From: CAZVVT01 sp964630595
Lineage (GTDB): Bacteria; Chlamydiota; Chlamydiia; Chlamydiales; VFKH01
Assembly: GCA_964630595.1 (NCBI GenBank)
Contig: CAZVVT010000001.1
Span: 558,001-622,000, forward strand
DNA: 64,000 nucleotides
Reading direction: 5' to 3'
Part shown: in pieces, positions 8,840-18,400 of the stretch
Layout of the letters: each line of letters opens with the position of its first letter
How positions within the stretch are numbered: position 1 is the first letter of the stretch
Program-made: the position numbers and the translations under genes
The notes under the pieces: model-generated
The model's input: only the letters and a program-made list of their open reading frames with translations
Told to the model about the DNA's origin: nothing
Databases searched by the model: none

Positions 8840-10715
8840 GGGGCCCCACAATTTTGAGCACGACCATGGTCATGTCAGCATCTTGCTGCGTTGTGCTAAA
8901 TTCGGTGCACGCTCTACTGAGAATGTCGCAAATTTCTTTGGCCGGCGCGCTGAGGTGTTCGCGCACCAAACGCTTCAGCCGCTCTTGGCCGAAGAATTCA
9001 CCGCGCCCATTCTGCCGCTCAATGAGCCCTTTGGTGTAGAGCACAACAACATCGCCGGGGTGCAGCTCTGCTTTGACACTGTCGCAGTGTTCGCTTCTCG
9101 GCGAACCAATCATTGCGTTGGAGCCTTTAAGCGGCTCATCGTTGCCATCGCGGTAGAGCACAAAGCCGAAAGAGGGGCCGGCCGAAGCGTAGGTCAACAC
9201 GCGCGCCTTCTGGTCCCAGCGCGCAATGAGCGCAGAGACAAGCAGAGAGCTATACTGAATGTCTTGGCGGAAGAGCAGCCCCGTCTCTTCCAGCACGCGG
9301 CTCAAGTCCTCAATCTGCGTGCCAAAACTGCGCAATAAGCTGCGCAAGCAAACGGAGTAGAGACAAGCCATGACGCCCTTACCGGAGGTATCAGCGATTG
9401 TGATAATCAGCTTCGAGGGGTCATTGAGGGTGAAGATATCGTAGAAATCGCCGCCTACTTCCTGCGCAGGCAGTGACATGCCGGCCACATCCACTCCCTC
9501 CATTGTCGGAATGGAGTGAGGCAAAATGCTCTGCTGAATATCATGGCCGATCTTCAGCTCCTTCGCCACCGTTTCCGTCTTCACCTTCTCCAGGCGCGCA
9601 CGGTCTGATAATTCCACGAGCCTCTCACTCATCTCATTGAAGGCAACGCCGGCATCGTTGATTTCAAAGCCCACAGCGCTGGGCGCGTAGCGCAACTTGA
9701 GGTCACTCTTGACTGCGCGGTGCAGCTGCTTGAGAGGCTGAGAGAACCACTGGCCCATCGCGAAAGAGATCAAGCAACCCAGCGACGAGATGCTGAGCAA
9801 GATCAGCATCGTATGCTTCGCCTCCTGCTCTAATCGAGAGATGATGCGGCGCTTGGAAACGTCGATCATGATGTAGAATTCGGTCAGCGGCACGGGCATG
9901 ATGATCGCCATGCGCGTGATCTTGTCGCTGGTCCATTGATAGACATTATCGACGTTGGAATAAGGGCTTACATCCAAGCTGTCCTTCGGCAGTTCCAACA
10001 CATCAAACTGATGGTCGATGGCGATCTCTTTTCTTCGCTGTGCAGAAAGCGGGTAGAGAAGATGGTATTTGAAGTCGGGATCGCTGCTGGCAAAAACTAC
10101 CTTATCGGGCGTGAGCAAGCTGATGCGCTCATCGTCGGAGATGTACTCGGTCGACGTAAGGTTTGCCAGCAGCTTCTGTGTGTTCAAGGAGAGGTAAAGC
10201 ACTCCCTCTAGCGCCCAATTCTCCCGCGCACGAACACTTTTGGCGATGAAGAGCGACTCTTTATGCGTATCGACGTCAATGGCCAGATAGGCCGATTGCC
10301 CTTCGCTGAGCGACTTGCGCAGGTAGTAGCTAAAAGTGTAGTCCTTGCCCTCGGTATCCACCTCATTGCTGGCTTTCAAAATAAGATTATTATCGAGATA
10401 GGCCAGCCGTAGGTAATCGCCCTCGGTAACGATCTCCTTGAGCTTTGTCTCCATCGCCTCTTTGGGGAGGGTTTTGGCTGGATCGCGCAGCCGCAAGAGG
10501 TCGGTATAGATGTCCAAAGCCGAATATTCGTCCCGAATCGTCTCACTTAGGAGCGCGGCGCGGGAAAAGCCTAAGTTGCGGAAGCGCTGGATGTCAGTTA
10601 CAATTTGATCATGGTATTCCCAGTCGAAGACAAAAAAGAAATAGACGAGCAAGGGAGCTACCAGTAAGGTGAAATTCACCAGCAGAATCCGAAAGCCCAA
10701 CGACTTAAGAATCAT
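8832..10715 (-). CDS. RsbU-like sensor protein, second paralogue, probably with impaired phosphatase
   Basis: About 627 residues from ATG 10715 (MILKSLGFRILLVNF), which places the first transmembrane helix at the N-terminus as in its neighbour; 10778 would add an unlikely leader. The domain order matches the downstream paralogue: helix, sensor region, helix, HAMP-like linker, PP2C domain with EVGGDFYDIF and IADTSGKG. Two metal positions differ: LYTDG is LYTKG (VVLYTKGLIE), and the terminal DDIT is ADMT. Loss of the first Asp should weaken or abolish catalysis, so this copy may act as a sensor or decoy. It is divergent from the trmH-like gene with only 5 nt between starts. Confidence 0.85.
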   Translation of the reverse strand: MILKSLGFRILLVNFTLLVAPLLVYFFFVFDWEYHDQIVTDIQRFRNLGFSRAALLSETIRDEYSALDIYTDLLRLRDPAKTLPKEAMETKLKEIVTEGDYLRLAYLDNNLILKASNEVDTEGKDYTFSYYLRKSLSEGQSAYLAIDVDTHKESLFIAKSVRARENWALEGVLYLSLNTQKLLANLTSTEYISDDERISLLTPDKVVFASSDPDFKYHLLYPLSAQRRKEIAIDHQFDVLELPKDSLDVSPYSNVDNVYQWTSDKITRMAIIMPVPLTEFYIMIDVSKRRIISRLEQEAKHTMLILLSISSLGCLISFAMGQWFSQPLKQLHRAVKSDLKLRYAPSAVGFEINDAGVAFNEMSERLVELSDRARLEKVKTETVAKELKIGHDIQQSILPHSIPTMEGVDVAGMSLPAQEVGGDFYDIFTLNDPSKLIITIADTSGKGVMACLYSVCLRSLLRSFGTQIEDLSRVLEETGLLFRQDIQYSSLLVSALIARWDQKARVLTYASAGPSFGFVLYRDGNDEPLKGSNAMIGSPRSEHCDSVKAELHPGDVVVLYTKGLIERQNGRGEFFGQERLKRLVREHLSAPAKEICDILSRACTEFSTTQQDADMTMVVLKIVGPHG

Positions 10716-10720
10716 ACAGT

Positions 10721-11371
10721 ATGATTTATAGTTTCCCTTTGAATAGATGCAAGCACCTGATTTCCCTGCGCACCTCAAAGCGCTATCGGCGAGAAAAGGG
10801 TGCCGCTCTGGTCATTGGCTGCATTATGGTCGAAGAGGCACGGGCGCGCCATCTCGTCATTCAGGAATACCACGACCTGCCCGAGAGCCTGCTACGGAAA
10901 ATCACGGGGCAGCCCTCGCCCGACGGCGCTTTGGCCGAAATCCGCGTCGATTATGAGCAGCAATTGGGGGCGCAAAAGTGGGTTGTCGTTCTCGATGGCA
11001 TCCAAGATCCGGGCAACCTGGGCACCCTCATCCGCACCGCCGTCGCCTGCGGCTGGGAGGCGATTGTCCTGACCGGTCCCTGCGCTGACCCCTACTCCGA
11101 TAAGGCTCTGCGCGCCTCCATGGGAGCCGTCTTCCGCCTGCCCCTCATCTGGATGAGCAAAGAGGCCGTTGCCCAGCTCCCCCTCGTTGCCGCCGACGCA
11201 AAAGGCAAGCCCTTTACTCGGTGCAACTCCTGCGTTTTGGTGTTAGGCTCTGAGGGTCAGGGAGTTAGCGAAGAATTCAAACGATCTACTGTCTCCATCC
11301 CGATGAAAGGGGATATGGAGTCTCTCAACGTTGCCCAAGCTGGAGCTATCCTATTATATGGACTACGCTGA
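10721..11371 (+). CDS. TrmH/SpoU-family RNA 2'-O-methyltransferase
   Basis: A 216-residue SPOUT methyltransferase. The three family motifs are clear: motif 1 NLGTLIRTAVACGW, motif 2 VLVLGSEGQGVSEE, and motif 3 IPMKGDMESLNVAQAGAIL, which forms the knotted SAM site. An N-terminal substrate-binding segment (NRCKHLISLRTSKRYRREKG) resembles TrmH/RlmB-type proteins but is short. The enzyme probably methylates a ribose in rRNA or tRNA; the target cannot be assigned. The stop overlaps the rsgA start by 14 nt, which fits a joint role in ribosome maturation. Confidence 0.85.
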   Translation: MIYSFPLNRCKHLISLRTSKRYRREKGAALVIGCIMVEEARARHLVIQEYHDLPESLLRKITGQPSPDGALAEIRVDYEQQLGAQKWVVVLDGIQDPGNLGTLIRTAVACGWEAIVLTGPCADPYSDKALRASMGAVFRLPLIWMSKEAVAQLPLVAADAKGKPFTRCNSCVLVLGSEGQGVSEEFKRSTVSIPMKGDMESLNVAQAGAILLYGLR

Positions 11372-12359
11372 AGAGGACTATTTCAACACCCGCAAGGATG
11401 CCAAGCAGTTGCGTAAGCTGCGCGGCCAGATGGACAAGTCGACTCCGAAGAAAGAAGAGCCGATGCCTGAGGGGCTGCCGGAGGGCCGAGTCATCTCCAT
11501 ACGGTCGGAAGCTGTTGATGTTGCTATGCCCACAGGTGTGCTGCAGTGCACAATCAAGGGCTCTCTCAAGCAGCACGTTGGGCGCATCAAGAATATCGTC
11601 ACGATTGGCGACCGCGTGCTGGTCGATGAGACGCAGATCGCCTATGTCTTGCCGCGCACGAGCGTCTTATCGCGCATTGACCCGAAGAACCACCGCCAAG
11701 AGCAGCTGCTCGCCGCCAACATCGACCAGGTGCTCATCACCTTGTCAGCACAAACGCTCAAGCCGCACCTTGCCGACCGCTTCATCATCGCCGCGCGCCA
11801 AGGCAACATGCACCCTCTCTTGGTCGTCAATAAGATCGACCTGGCTTATCCAGAGGAGTTCATCGAGCTCTACAGGAGCTTGGGTTATACCGTTCTTCCC
11901 GTCAGCGCTCTGTCGGGGAAAGGGATCAAAGAACTAAAAGCCGCGCTGAAGGGAAAGACCTCGGTTTTTGCGGGGCAATCAGGAACGGGCAAGTCATCGC
12001 TCATCAATCGCGCGCTGGGCGCCAACTTGCGCACTGCGGAGATTGTTGCGTGGAATGAGAAGGGTTCGCACACCACCACGGCCGTCACCCTCATTCCTGT
12101 GGAGGGTGGAGGGTACTGCCTCGACACGCCTGGCATCCGCTCACTGGGCATTATGAAGCTCGAGCGCGGTGACCTGATCGAACAGTTTCCCGAAATCGCC
12201 GCACTCAAATGCCGCTTCGCCGACTGCACCCACCAAGGCGAGCCCGGCTGCGCCATCGAGAACGGCACCGTTCACCCCATGCGCTACGACTCCTACTGCA
12301 AGCTGCAAGAGGAGATCAACTCTGTGCGCCGCCCCGGCAAGAAGGACCCGTCGTTCTAA
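11358..12359 (+). CDS. rsgA: Small ribosomal subunit biogenesis GTPase RsgA
   Basis: 333 residues from the ATG at 11358; an upstream ATG at 11331 lies inside the methyltransferase gene. The order is the circularly permuted one specific to RsgA/YjeQ: OB-fold (VDVAMPTGVLQCTIKG), then G4 (VVNKIDLA), G1 (GQSGTGKSSL), G2 (HTTT) and G3 (DTPGIR). A C-terminal zinc site, CRFADCTHQGEPGC, has the expected Cys/Cys/His/Cys spacing. RsgA helps late maturation of the 30S subunit. Its last 99 nt (12261-12359) are repeated about 1.1 kb downstream after a foreign-looking gene. Confidence 0.95.
   Translation: MDYAEEDYFNTRKDAKQLRKLRGQMDKSTPKKEEPMPEGLPEGRVISIRSEAVDVAMPTGVLQCTIKGSLKQHVGRIKNIVTIGDRVLVDETQIAYVLPRTSVLSRIDPKNHRQEQLLAANIDQVLITLSAQTLKPHLADRFIIAARQGNMHPLLVVNKIDLAYPEEFIELYRSLGYTVLPVSALSGKGIKELKAALKGKTSVFAGQSGTGKSSLINRALGANLRTAEIVAWNEKGSHTTTAVTLIPVEGGGYCLDTPGIRSLGIMKLERGDLIEQFPEIAALKCRFADCTHQGEPGCAIENGTVHPMRYDSYCKLQEEINSVRRPGKKDPSF
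12261..12359 (+). repeat. Direct repeat copy A: 3' end of rsgA
   Basis: The last 99 nt of rsgA including the stop. The matching copy is at 13345-13443 with five differences by hand alignment, about 95% identical. Identity stops abruptly upstream of 12261. Confidence 0.9.
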
Positions 12360-12504
12360 TTTATCTACATTTAATTCCACTTTAAGTGAACCTAGTTCAG
12401 AATAGCTCTTCTATAGTGGCATAACGAAGCAGCAAGACCAGATTCTCTTCCAGCAACGATGCGGGGATAACTCTGAAAAACCAGAAACACCAAGGAATAT
12501 AAAT

Positions 12505-13308
12505 ATGAGTCATGGAAAGCATTTTCCAGGTGCAAGCTACTACTGCATCTTAGAAGGAGACTCTCGATTCCTATTAGAACACTTAGGCTCGAGCGACCCT
12601 CTGTTCAAACAGCGCATTGAATTCAAAGAAAATTTAATTAACGATTTAGTTGCGAGAGTAGCGGATGCTGACCTTAAAATTAATCTGCTTTTAGAAATAA
12701 AAGAGATACACCATGAAGAAAAAAGGAAATACCTATCAGCAGAGGAGTCTCTTGAATCTAGCCTTCTGGATGATGCTATACAAACAAATGTATTGGAAAT
12801 AGCGGAAATTCTCGATGAATTTCTTAATAGGCTCCGCACAACGATTCCTGCCAGCTGCCATTTGTTCAGAAAGTCCACAAAAATTCTAGGTACAACAAGT
12901 GAAGTTTTTCAGAAAACATATATCTTATCTCGGTCTTTTTTATTTCCTGAGGTTGACGATGCTAAAAGTAATGGGAAGGTAAAAGATAGTTACTTTCACT
13001 CCATAGCTGACCGATTAAAAGCTATCGGAGAGCCAATTCTGACATTCAGAAACAAGGTTCTGGCCCACAAGTATGATAAAGACAGATTTTACACGCATTT
13101 ATCCTTCGAAGAATACCGCAAAATCAGAGATGCTTTTAAAAGCACTCTCGATGCTGTAGCAATCGTCGGAACATTATCTTCTAATGACTGGTTCATGACA
13201 AGATCACCTATAGAGATCAAAAGAACCACCCAATGGTTAACTGAAGGCCTTATAGCAGCTGCGCTACCTATTCGCAGAAACGGGAATACGGAGCCTACTC
13301 AACCCTGA
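12505..13308 (+). CDS. Unrecognised HEPN-like (AbiU2-like) helical protein
   Basis: 267 residues with an AAGGA Shine-Dalgarno about nine bases before ATG 12505. Mostly charged alpha-helix, no signal peptide and no membrane segment. Near residue 187 it has RNKVLAHKYDKDRF, an R-x5-H pattern seen in HEPN-type RNase and abortive-infection proteins such as AbiU2, preceded by a conserved-looking FRNKV turn. I cannot confirm nuclease activity. Codon use is much more A/T-rich (TTA, AGA, AAA) than in rsgA or eno, suggesting transfer. It is bracketed by two copies of the rsgA 3' end, so it looks like inserted cargo; the promoter region at 12360-12504 shows no convincing -35/-10. Confidence 0.6.
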   Translation: MSHGKHFPGASYYCILEGDSRFLLEHLGSSDPLFKQRIEFKENLINDLVARVADADLKINLLLEIKEIHHEEKRKYLSAEESLESSLLDDAIQTNVLEIAEILDEFLNRLRTTIPASCHLFRKSTKILGTTSEVFQKTYILSRSFLFPEVDDAKSNGKVKDSYFHSIADRLKAIGEPILTFRNKVLAHKYDKDRFYTHLSFEEYRKIRDAFKSTLDAVAIVGTLSSNDWFMTRSPIEIKRTTQWLTEGLIAAALPIRRNGNTEPTQP

Positions 13309-13344
13309 TTTAGGTTAGCCTTAGATGCTAGGCGCTCCTTTAAC

Positions 13345-13443
13345 AACGGCGCCGTTCACCCCATGCGCTACGACTCCTACTGCAAGCTGCAAGAGGAGAT
13401 CAACGCTGTGCGCCGCCCCGGCAAGAAAGATCCGTCATTCTAA
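13345..13443 (+). repeat. Direct repeat copy B: diverged second rsgA 3' end
   Basis: Matches 12261-12359 over 99 nt. Read in the same frame it gives NGAVHPMRYDSYCKLQEEIN and ends PGKKDPSF with its own TAA. Three of the five differences are silent and two are conservative (T to A, S to A). This suggests the copy evolved as the end of a working rsgA. Confidence 0.9.
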
Positions 13444-13541
13444 GGAACAAGTTCCAATGTTCCACGGCAAAAATCGCGATTTTTTGGATGTAGATTACTG
13501 ATTGCCAGATGGTTGATGGAGCGTGGAACAATTGATTCTCC
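13444..13541. repeat. Palindrome-rich intergenic region between cargo and eno
   Basis: Contains GGAAC-AA-GTTCC (13444-13455), an inverted pair TGTTCCACG (13458-13466) and CGTGGAACA (13522-13530), and between them AAAAATCGCGATTTTT (13469-13484). The outer pair repeats the parS-like half-site seen at 4194 and 47382. Some of these probably form terminator hairpins for eno (minus strand). Confidence 0.6.
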
Positions 13542-13564
13542 AAATGTAAAGCGGCTTTACATTT
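13542..13564. repeat. Palindrome overlapping the eno stop codon
   Basis: Ten-bp arms (AAATGTAAAG and CTTTACATTT) around CGG. The central 19 bases are identical to 4269-4287, again providing the last ATG codon and TAA stop, here of eno on the minus strand. Position suggests a 3'-end hairpin. Confidence 0.8.
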
Positions 13565-14804
13565 GAAATTTTGCGGCAGGGCCGAGCTCGGCTTCGATTT
13601 GGAGGAGGCGGTTGTATTTCGCCACGCGGTCGGAGCGGGAGAGGGAGCCGGTTTTGATTTGACCAGCGTTGGTTGCTACCGCCAAGTCAGCGATGAAGGC
13701 GTCTTCGGTTTCACCAGAGCGGTGAGAGATGATGACTTTGTAGCCATGGGCGCGCGCGAGAGCGATGGTGTCCAGCGTTTCGGTGAGCGTGCCGATTTGG
13801 TTGACCTTGATGAGGATGGCGTTGGCTACGCCAGCATCAATTCCTTTTTTGAGGAAGATCGGGTTGGTGACAAAGATGTCATCACCCACCAGCTGGATCT
13901 TTTTGCCCAGTGACTTGGTGAGCTTCTTCCACCCTTCCCAGTCAGATTCGCCAAGGCCATCTTCGATGGAGTCAATAGGGTAAGCGGCAGAGAGTTTTTC
14001 GAGACGCGCGATGAGGTCGAACGGTTTGCCTGAGCCCTTCTTTTCGATGTAACCTTTGGAGAGCGGGTCGAAGAACTCGGAGGCGGCGCAGTCAAGGGCG
14101 AGGCTGATCTGCTTGCCTGGCTTGTAGCCTGCCTCTTCGATGGCTTGCACGATGAGGTCGAGCGCCTCTTCGGGCGTGCGGAGGTTGGGCGCAAAGCCCC
14201 CCTCGTCGCCTACGGCCGTGACGAGCTTACGCTGCTTGAGCAGCGTCTTGAGCGTGTGGAAGACTTCGGCGCCCCAGCGCACCGCTTCGCGAAAAGAGGG
14301 AGCGCCAATGGGGCGAATCATGAACTCTTGGAAGTCGAGCGTGTTATCAGCATGCGCGCCACCGTTAATGACGTTCATCATCGGCACGGGCAACAGGTGG
14401 GCGTCAGCGCCGCCAAGATAGCGGTAGAGCGGTGTCGTCGCAGCTGCTGCGCGAGCACAGGCAAGGCTGGTGCCGAGAATCGCGTTAGCGCCGAGCTTGG
14501 ACTTGGTGGGCGTGCCGTCTAGGTCGATCAACGTCTGGTCGATAGTGCGCTGTTCATCAACGCGCATGCCCAGTAGTGCATTCTTGATCTGACGGTTGAC
14601 GTGGCTGCAGGCGTTCTGCACCCCCTTGCCGAAGTAGCGCTTCTTGTCGCCATCGCGCAGCTCCAGCGCTTCGTGCTGTCCCGTTGAGGCTCCCGAAGGA
14701 ACGGAGGCGGTGCCTACTGCGCCATCGCAGCGCACCGTCACCTGCAGCGTGGGGTTGCCGCGCGAGTCCAGGATTTCTAGCGCTTCGACATCACGTATGA
14801 GCAT
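13557..14804 (-). CDS. eno: Enolase
   Basis: 415 residues from ATG 14804 (MLIRDVEALEILDSRGNPTL), where the family always starts; the longer frame from 14888 is not needed. It converts 2-phosphoglycerate to phosphoenolpyruvate. Seen are SGASTGQHEALELRD (substrate loop), MNVINGGAHADNTLDFQEFM, VGDEGGFAPN (catalytic Glu), the metal ligands in ALDCAASEFF, SIEDGLGE and VGDDIFVTN, the catalytic Lys in ILIKVNQIGT, and the signature SHRSGETEDAFIADLAVA. The start lies 28 nt inside the upstream peroxiredoxin gene. In C. trachomatis eno lies near uvrB, trpS and rsbU, all also present in this window. Confidence 0.97.
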   Translation of the reverse strand: MLIRDVEALEILDSRGNPTLQVTVRCDGAVGTASVPSGASTGQHEALELRDGDKKRYFGKGVQNACSHVNRQIKNALLGMRVDEQRTIDQTLIDLDGTPTKSKLGANAILGTSLACARAAAATTPLYRYLGGADAHLLPVPMMNVINGGAHADNTLDFQEFMIRPIGAPSFREAVRWGAEVFHTLKTLLKQRKLVTAVGDEGGFAPNLRTPEEALDLIVQAIEEAGYKPGKQISLALDCAASEFFDPLSKGYIEKKGSGKPFDLIARLEKLSAAYPIDSIEDGLGESDWEGWKKLTKSLGKKIQLVGDDIFVTNPIFLKKGIDAGVANAILIKVNQIGTLTETLDTIALARAHGYKVIISHRSGETEDAFIADLAVATNAGQIKTGSLSRSDRVAKYNRLLQIEAELGPAAKFQM

Positions 14805-15358
14805 AGCCCTTCTTGCGTTGGCTCCATCGCTTTCTCTCCCAGTTGCCAATTCGCAGGGCAAACCTCGCCATGCTCCTCGTGATAACACAAAGCATGAACC
14901 ATCCGCAATGCCTCATCTACCGAACGGCCCAGCCCCAAGTCGTTGACGATTTGGTGGCGCACAACGCCCTGTCTGTCGATCAAGAAGAGACCGCGCAAAG
15001 CAATGCCCTTTTCTTCGATCAAGACACCGAAGGAGCGCGCGATGCTTTTCGTGAGATCGGCCACAAGCGGATAAGTCACTCCCTGAATACCGCCTTTTGC
15101 GCGCGGCGTGCTCACCCAGGCAAAGTGGGCGTAGACGCTGTCGACCGAGCAACCAACTACCTGCGTGCCGCGCTCGGTGAACTCCTTCAACCTTTCTTGA
15201 AAGGCGAGCAGCTCTGTCGGGCAGACGAAGGTGAAATCTAGAGGGTAGAAAATCAGAAGGGTGTTCTGATTTTGGGGGAGGCGAAAGTTTTCTACGATCA
15301 CACCATCTACCACAGCGGCAGAGGTGAACTGGGGGGCTTGTTTTCCAACGAGATTCAT
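14777..15358 (-). CDS. 2-Cys peroxiredoxin (AhpC/TSA family)
   Basis: 193 residues. The peroxidatic Cys46 is in DFTFVCPTEL and the resolving Cys167 in GEVCPANW, the hallmark of typical 2-Cys peroxiredoxins; the conserved Arg of the active site is in the STPRAKGG region. It reduces hydrogen peroxide and organic peroxides in the cytoplasm, usually with thioredoxin. The C-terminal tail (GLCSYVMSKR) overlaps the eno start by 28 nt. A tRNA gene lies immediately upstream on the same strand. Confidence 0.93.
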   Translation of the reverse strand: MNLVGKQAPQFTSAAVVDGVIVENFRLPQNQNTLLIFYPLDFTFVCPTELLAFQERLKEFTERGTQVVGCSVDSVYAHFAWVSTPRAKGGIQGVTYPLVADLTKSIARSFGVLIEEKGIALRGLFLIDRQGVVRHQIVNDLGLGRSVDEALRMVHALCYHEEHGEVCPANWQLGEKAMEPTQEGLCSYVMSKR

Positions 15359-15360
15359 AA

Positions 15361-15434
15361 TGCACCGGAGAGGATTTGAACCACTAACCGCCCGGTTCGT
15401 AGCCGGGTACTCTATCCGATTGAGCTACCGGTGC
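15361..15434 (-). tRNA. tRNA-Arg (anticodon ACG)
   Basis: The minus strand folds into a full cloverleaf of 74 nt: acceptor stem GCACCGG/CCGGTGC with discriminator A, D arm GCTC-AATCGGAT-AGAGT, anticodon stem CCCGG/CCGGG with loop CTACGAA, and a T loop TTCAAAT. The T stem has one U-U mismatch. CCA is not encoded. Confidence 0.93.
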
Positions 15435-15466
15435 ACAGATGGTGCGAAAGGATAGCGCAAAGGCGA

Positions 15467-18400
15467 TTAATATGTCCATTCCAGGACAAGATCTGCCCTC
15501 TGGCCGAAGAAGTGGTCGCCCCATTCCATGGAGTAGGAGGTGTTGAGATAGATCCCGCGAGAGAAGGCTAAGTTGAGCCTGAAGCCGGGGTTGATTAGCT
15601 GCTGCACCTTGTTCCACCCCTTGACGGAGAAGGGAACGCTCATATTGATGAAATTTGAGTTGATCTGGGGACGGTAGATGGGGATCTCCTGCTCCCAGGC
15701 AAGCCACACTTCGGGCGACCAGCATCCGTAGGGCAGCCAGTGCATGACCTTGTAGGCCAAGCCCAATTGGCTGATCACAGTCGAGCCCTTTTGGTTGTAG
15801 ACATCGAGGTTGAGCCCCGCCGCCCCCGTTTCGGTAAAGGAGTGCTGCATGAGGAAGGAACCGGTCACGTCCATGAAGGGGCTAAGCACCTCATCATCCC
15901 CCATCATCCAGTTGAGCTTTCCATGGATATTGGCCAGCGTATCGATGCCGTAGTAGTTGCCCATGGCATTACTGTTGACAGTTGTGAACTGCATGTGACG
16001 TCGCGAATTGATGCGGCCTCGACCGACCAAAAGAGCGCAGCCAATTTGCCCCGAGCGCCTCTCCCAATCCGAATACATGCCCACATGCCATGCCTTGACC
16101 GTCGCCTGCCCTCGCTGATTATCCCATTCCAAATTGGACTTGGTGTAGGCCGCTGCGGAACCAAAAATCCAGCGGCGCGTTACGGGCACGTCAACGCCGC
16201 CAGCAACTCCCGCTGTGGAGGACTTAAAGCCCACCTGATCCTGCGACAGCTTTTGGCGGAAGATGTAGCCCATCGGCTCCAGCCAAATATTCAAACCGCC
16301 CGGCATGCAGCTCTCTTTCTTCAGATGAAACATGCTGGCTAGGTAGCTGCCCAGGTGGGCAATCTGTTCTGTGAAGGCGCTGTAGGGCGCGGGATGCATC
16401 TGCTCAACGGCAAACTGAATGCCGGCAAGACCTTCGTTCGCCAATGTTGCGACAACGTTGTAGAGGCTCGCATCGCCTTGCAGCTCACCTTTGGTGCTGA
16501 GCACATCTAAGTTGTTGATCACCGACTGAGCGTTATAGGTGGTGGCATGAACATTGTTGAACGTGATGACGGAGCTTGCGTTCGTCAAGACCACGGAGTT
16601 GGCGTTATAGGTCGTCGTAATGGACACTCTTGGATTGCTCACCGTAACCGTAGAAAAGGTGCCCGAGCGCGCTCCAACACTAGTGATGATCGTCCACGTC
16701 TCTCCCGGCACATAAACGCCGGGTTCTGCAATGACCGACAGCGTGCCATTGATCGCCGCTGTGCCGGAAGCGGCAATCAAGTCATTGGTCCCATTGCCAT
16801 TGATCTCAATCTCTGTCGTGGAAGCCGCGCCAAGAGATAAATCCGCTACGTTCATGGTGCCAATCGATGCACCCGGCGCTACAGTTCCCGTCACCGTCAA
16901 GTTGCCGCATGTTGCATTTCCCTCAAAGCGCGCTCCGGCCGCAACCGTTACAGGCCCACCCACAGTACCGTTGAGCCGCACAGTACCCGCATCGATAGCC
17001 AACGTACCGGTGTAGGCCGCATTGTTGCCCGTAAGAGTCCATCTATCCGGCCCTCTCTTGGTCATCGTACCCGTGCCCGTGATCGATCCACTGTAGGTGC
17101 ACGCGTTATTGATCGTCGCCCTCAGCTCTTTTGTTCCTAAAGCAATCGTGCCCGCGCCAGTGATGTCATGCACCGTAGCATTTGTCGTCACGCCCGAGAT
17201 GCTCAACGTCCCGTTCACGACTGCGTTACTTCCCGCTTCAATCGATCCCGATCCCGACAACGCCAGCGTTCCACCGGCAATGTTGTAGGCTCCCGTAAAT
17301 GTGTTCGTGTTAGTCAGCGTGAGTGTGCTGGAACTAGAAGAGCTTAAGTTCACCGTTCCACCCGAGGCACTCAAAATCCCATTGTTTTGGATCACCCCGG
17401 CAAAGGTGAGTGGAGAGGTTTGCACAATGGTCAACGATTTGCTGCCAATGGCAATGACACCCGTACCATTACCGCTGAGATTGTTCACCGTCACTGTGGG
17501 CGAAAGATCGTGCTGCGTAATATCGAAAGTGGCTCCGTTCACGGTAAGAGAGGAGCTGCTGGCAATATTTGCCGTACCGTACAGACCCATGGTACCCGCC
17601 GAAACCAACGTCGCTCCGGTATAGGTCATGGGCTGATTGAATAAAGCGCGTGCATTACCAAGAGTGGCGTTGACCGTCAACCCTCCGCTTCCACTAATCG
17701 TTCCATTAAAGAAGGGAAAGCTCGCCGAATTCACCGTAAGAATAACACCGGCATTGATAACCGCTGAGCCGCCCAACGTCTGGTCATCCGAGCCCGGAGA
17801 GGTCAGTCCTCCAATGGTCTGCGTTGCTGCCGCCGTAAAGGTCGCACCCTCTGCAACAGTCACAAGCCCGGTTGAGCTTAAGCTTCCCGAAACAGTCAGC
17901 CCTCCCGCAGAAACCGTTGTCCCGCCTGTATACGTATTGGCTCCCGACAAGGTGAGTGTGCCGCTGCCTTGCTTGGTGAGCGCACCCCCCGTTCCCCCTC
18001 CTAAGCCTCCATCCTCAATCACACCGGCAAAAGTGGCGCTTGTTCCTTGCGATATAATGAGCGCCCGCGCGCCTAAGTCGATGCGCGCTGCAGCATCGCT
18101 ACCGCTTAAGTTGCTGATGGTCGAAGAAACCCCTGCGGTAAGCTGGCTGATGTCAAAGGTCGCATTGGCAATCGTCATGGAAGAGATGCTGGCAATTGCC
18201 CCCGAGCCGCTCAAAGCCAGGCGGCCCGCGTTCAAAGTCACCGCTCCGGAAAAGCTATTGCTGGCATTAGTCAGCGTCAAATCGCCAATACTCAAGACGC
18301 TCATGATCAACGAGCCGCTGCCACCAATGACCCCGGCAAAGGTCTGGTTGGCCTGCTGGTTGATCGTCAAAGCGGAAGAGCCAACGGAAACAATGCCGCT

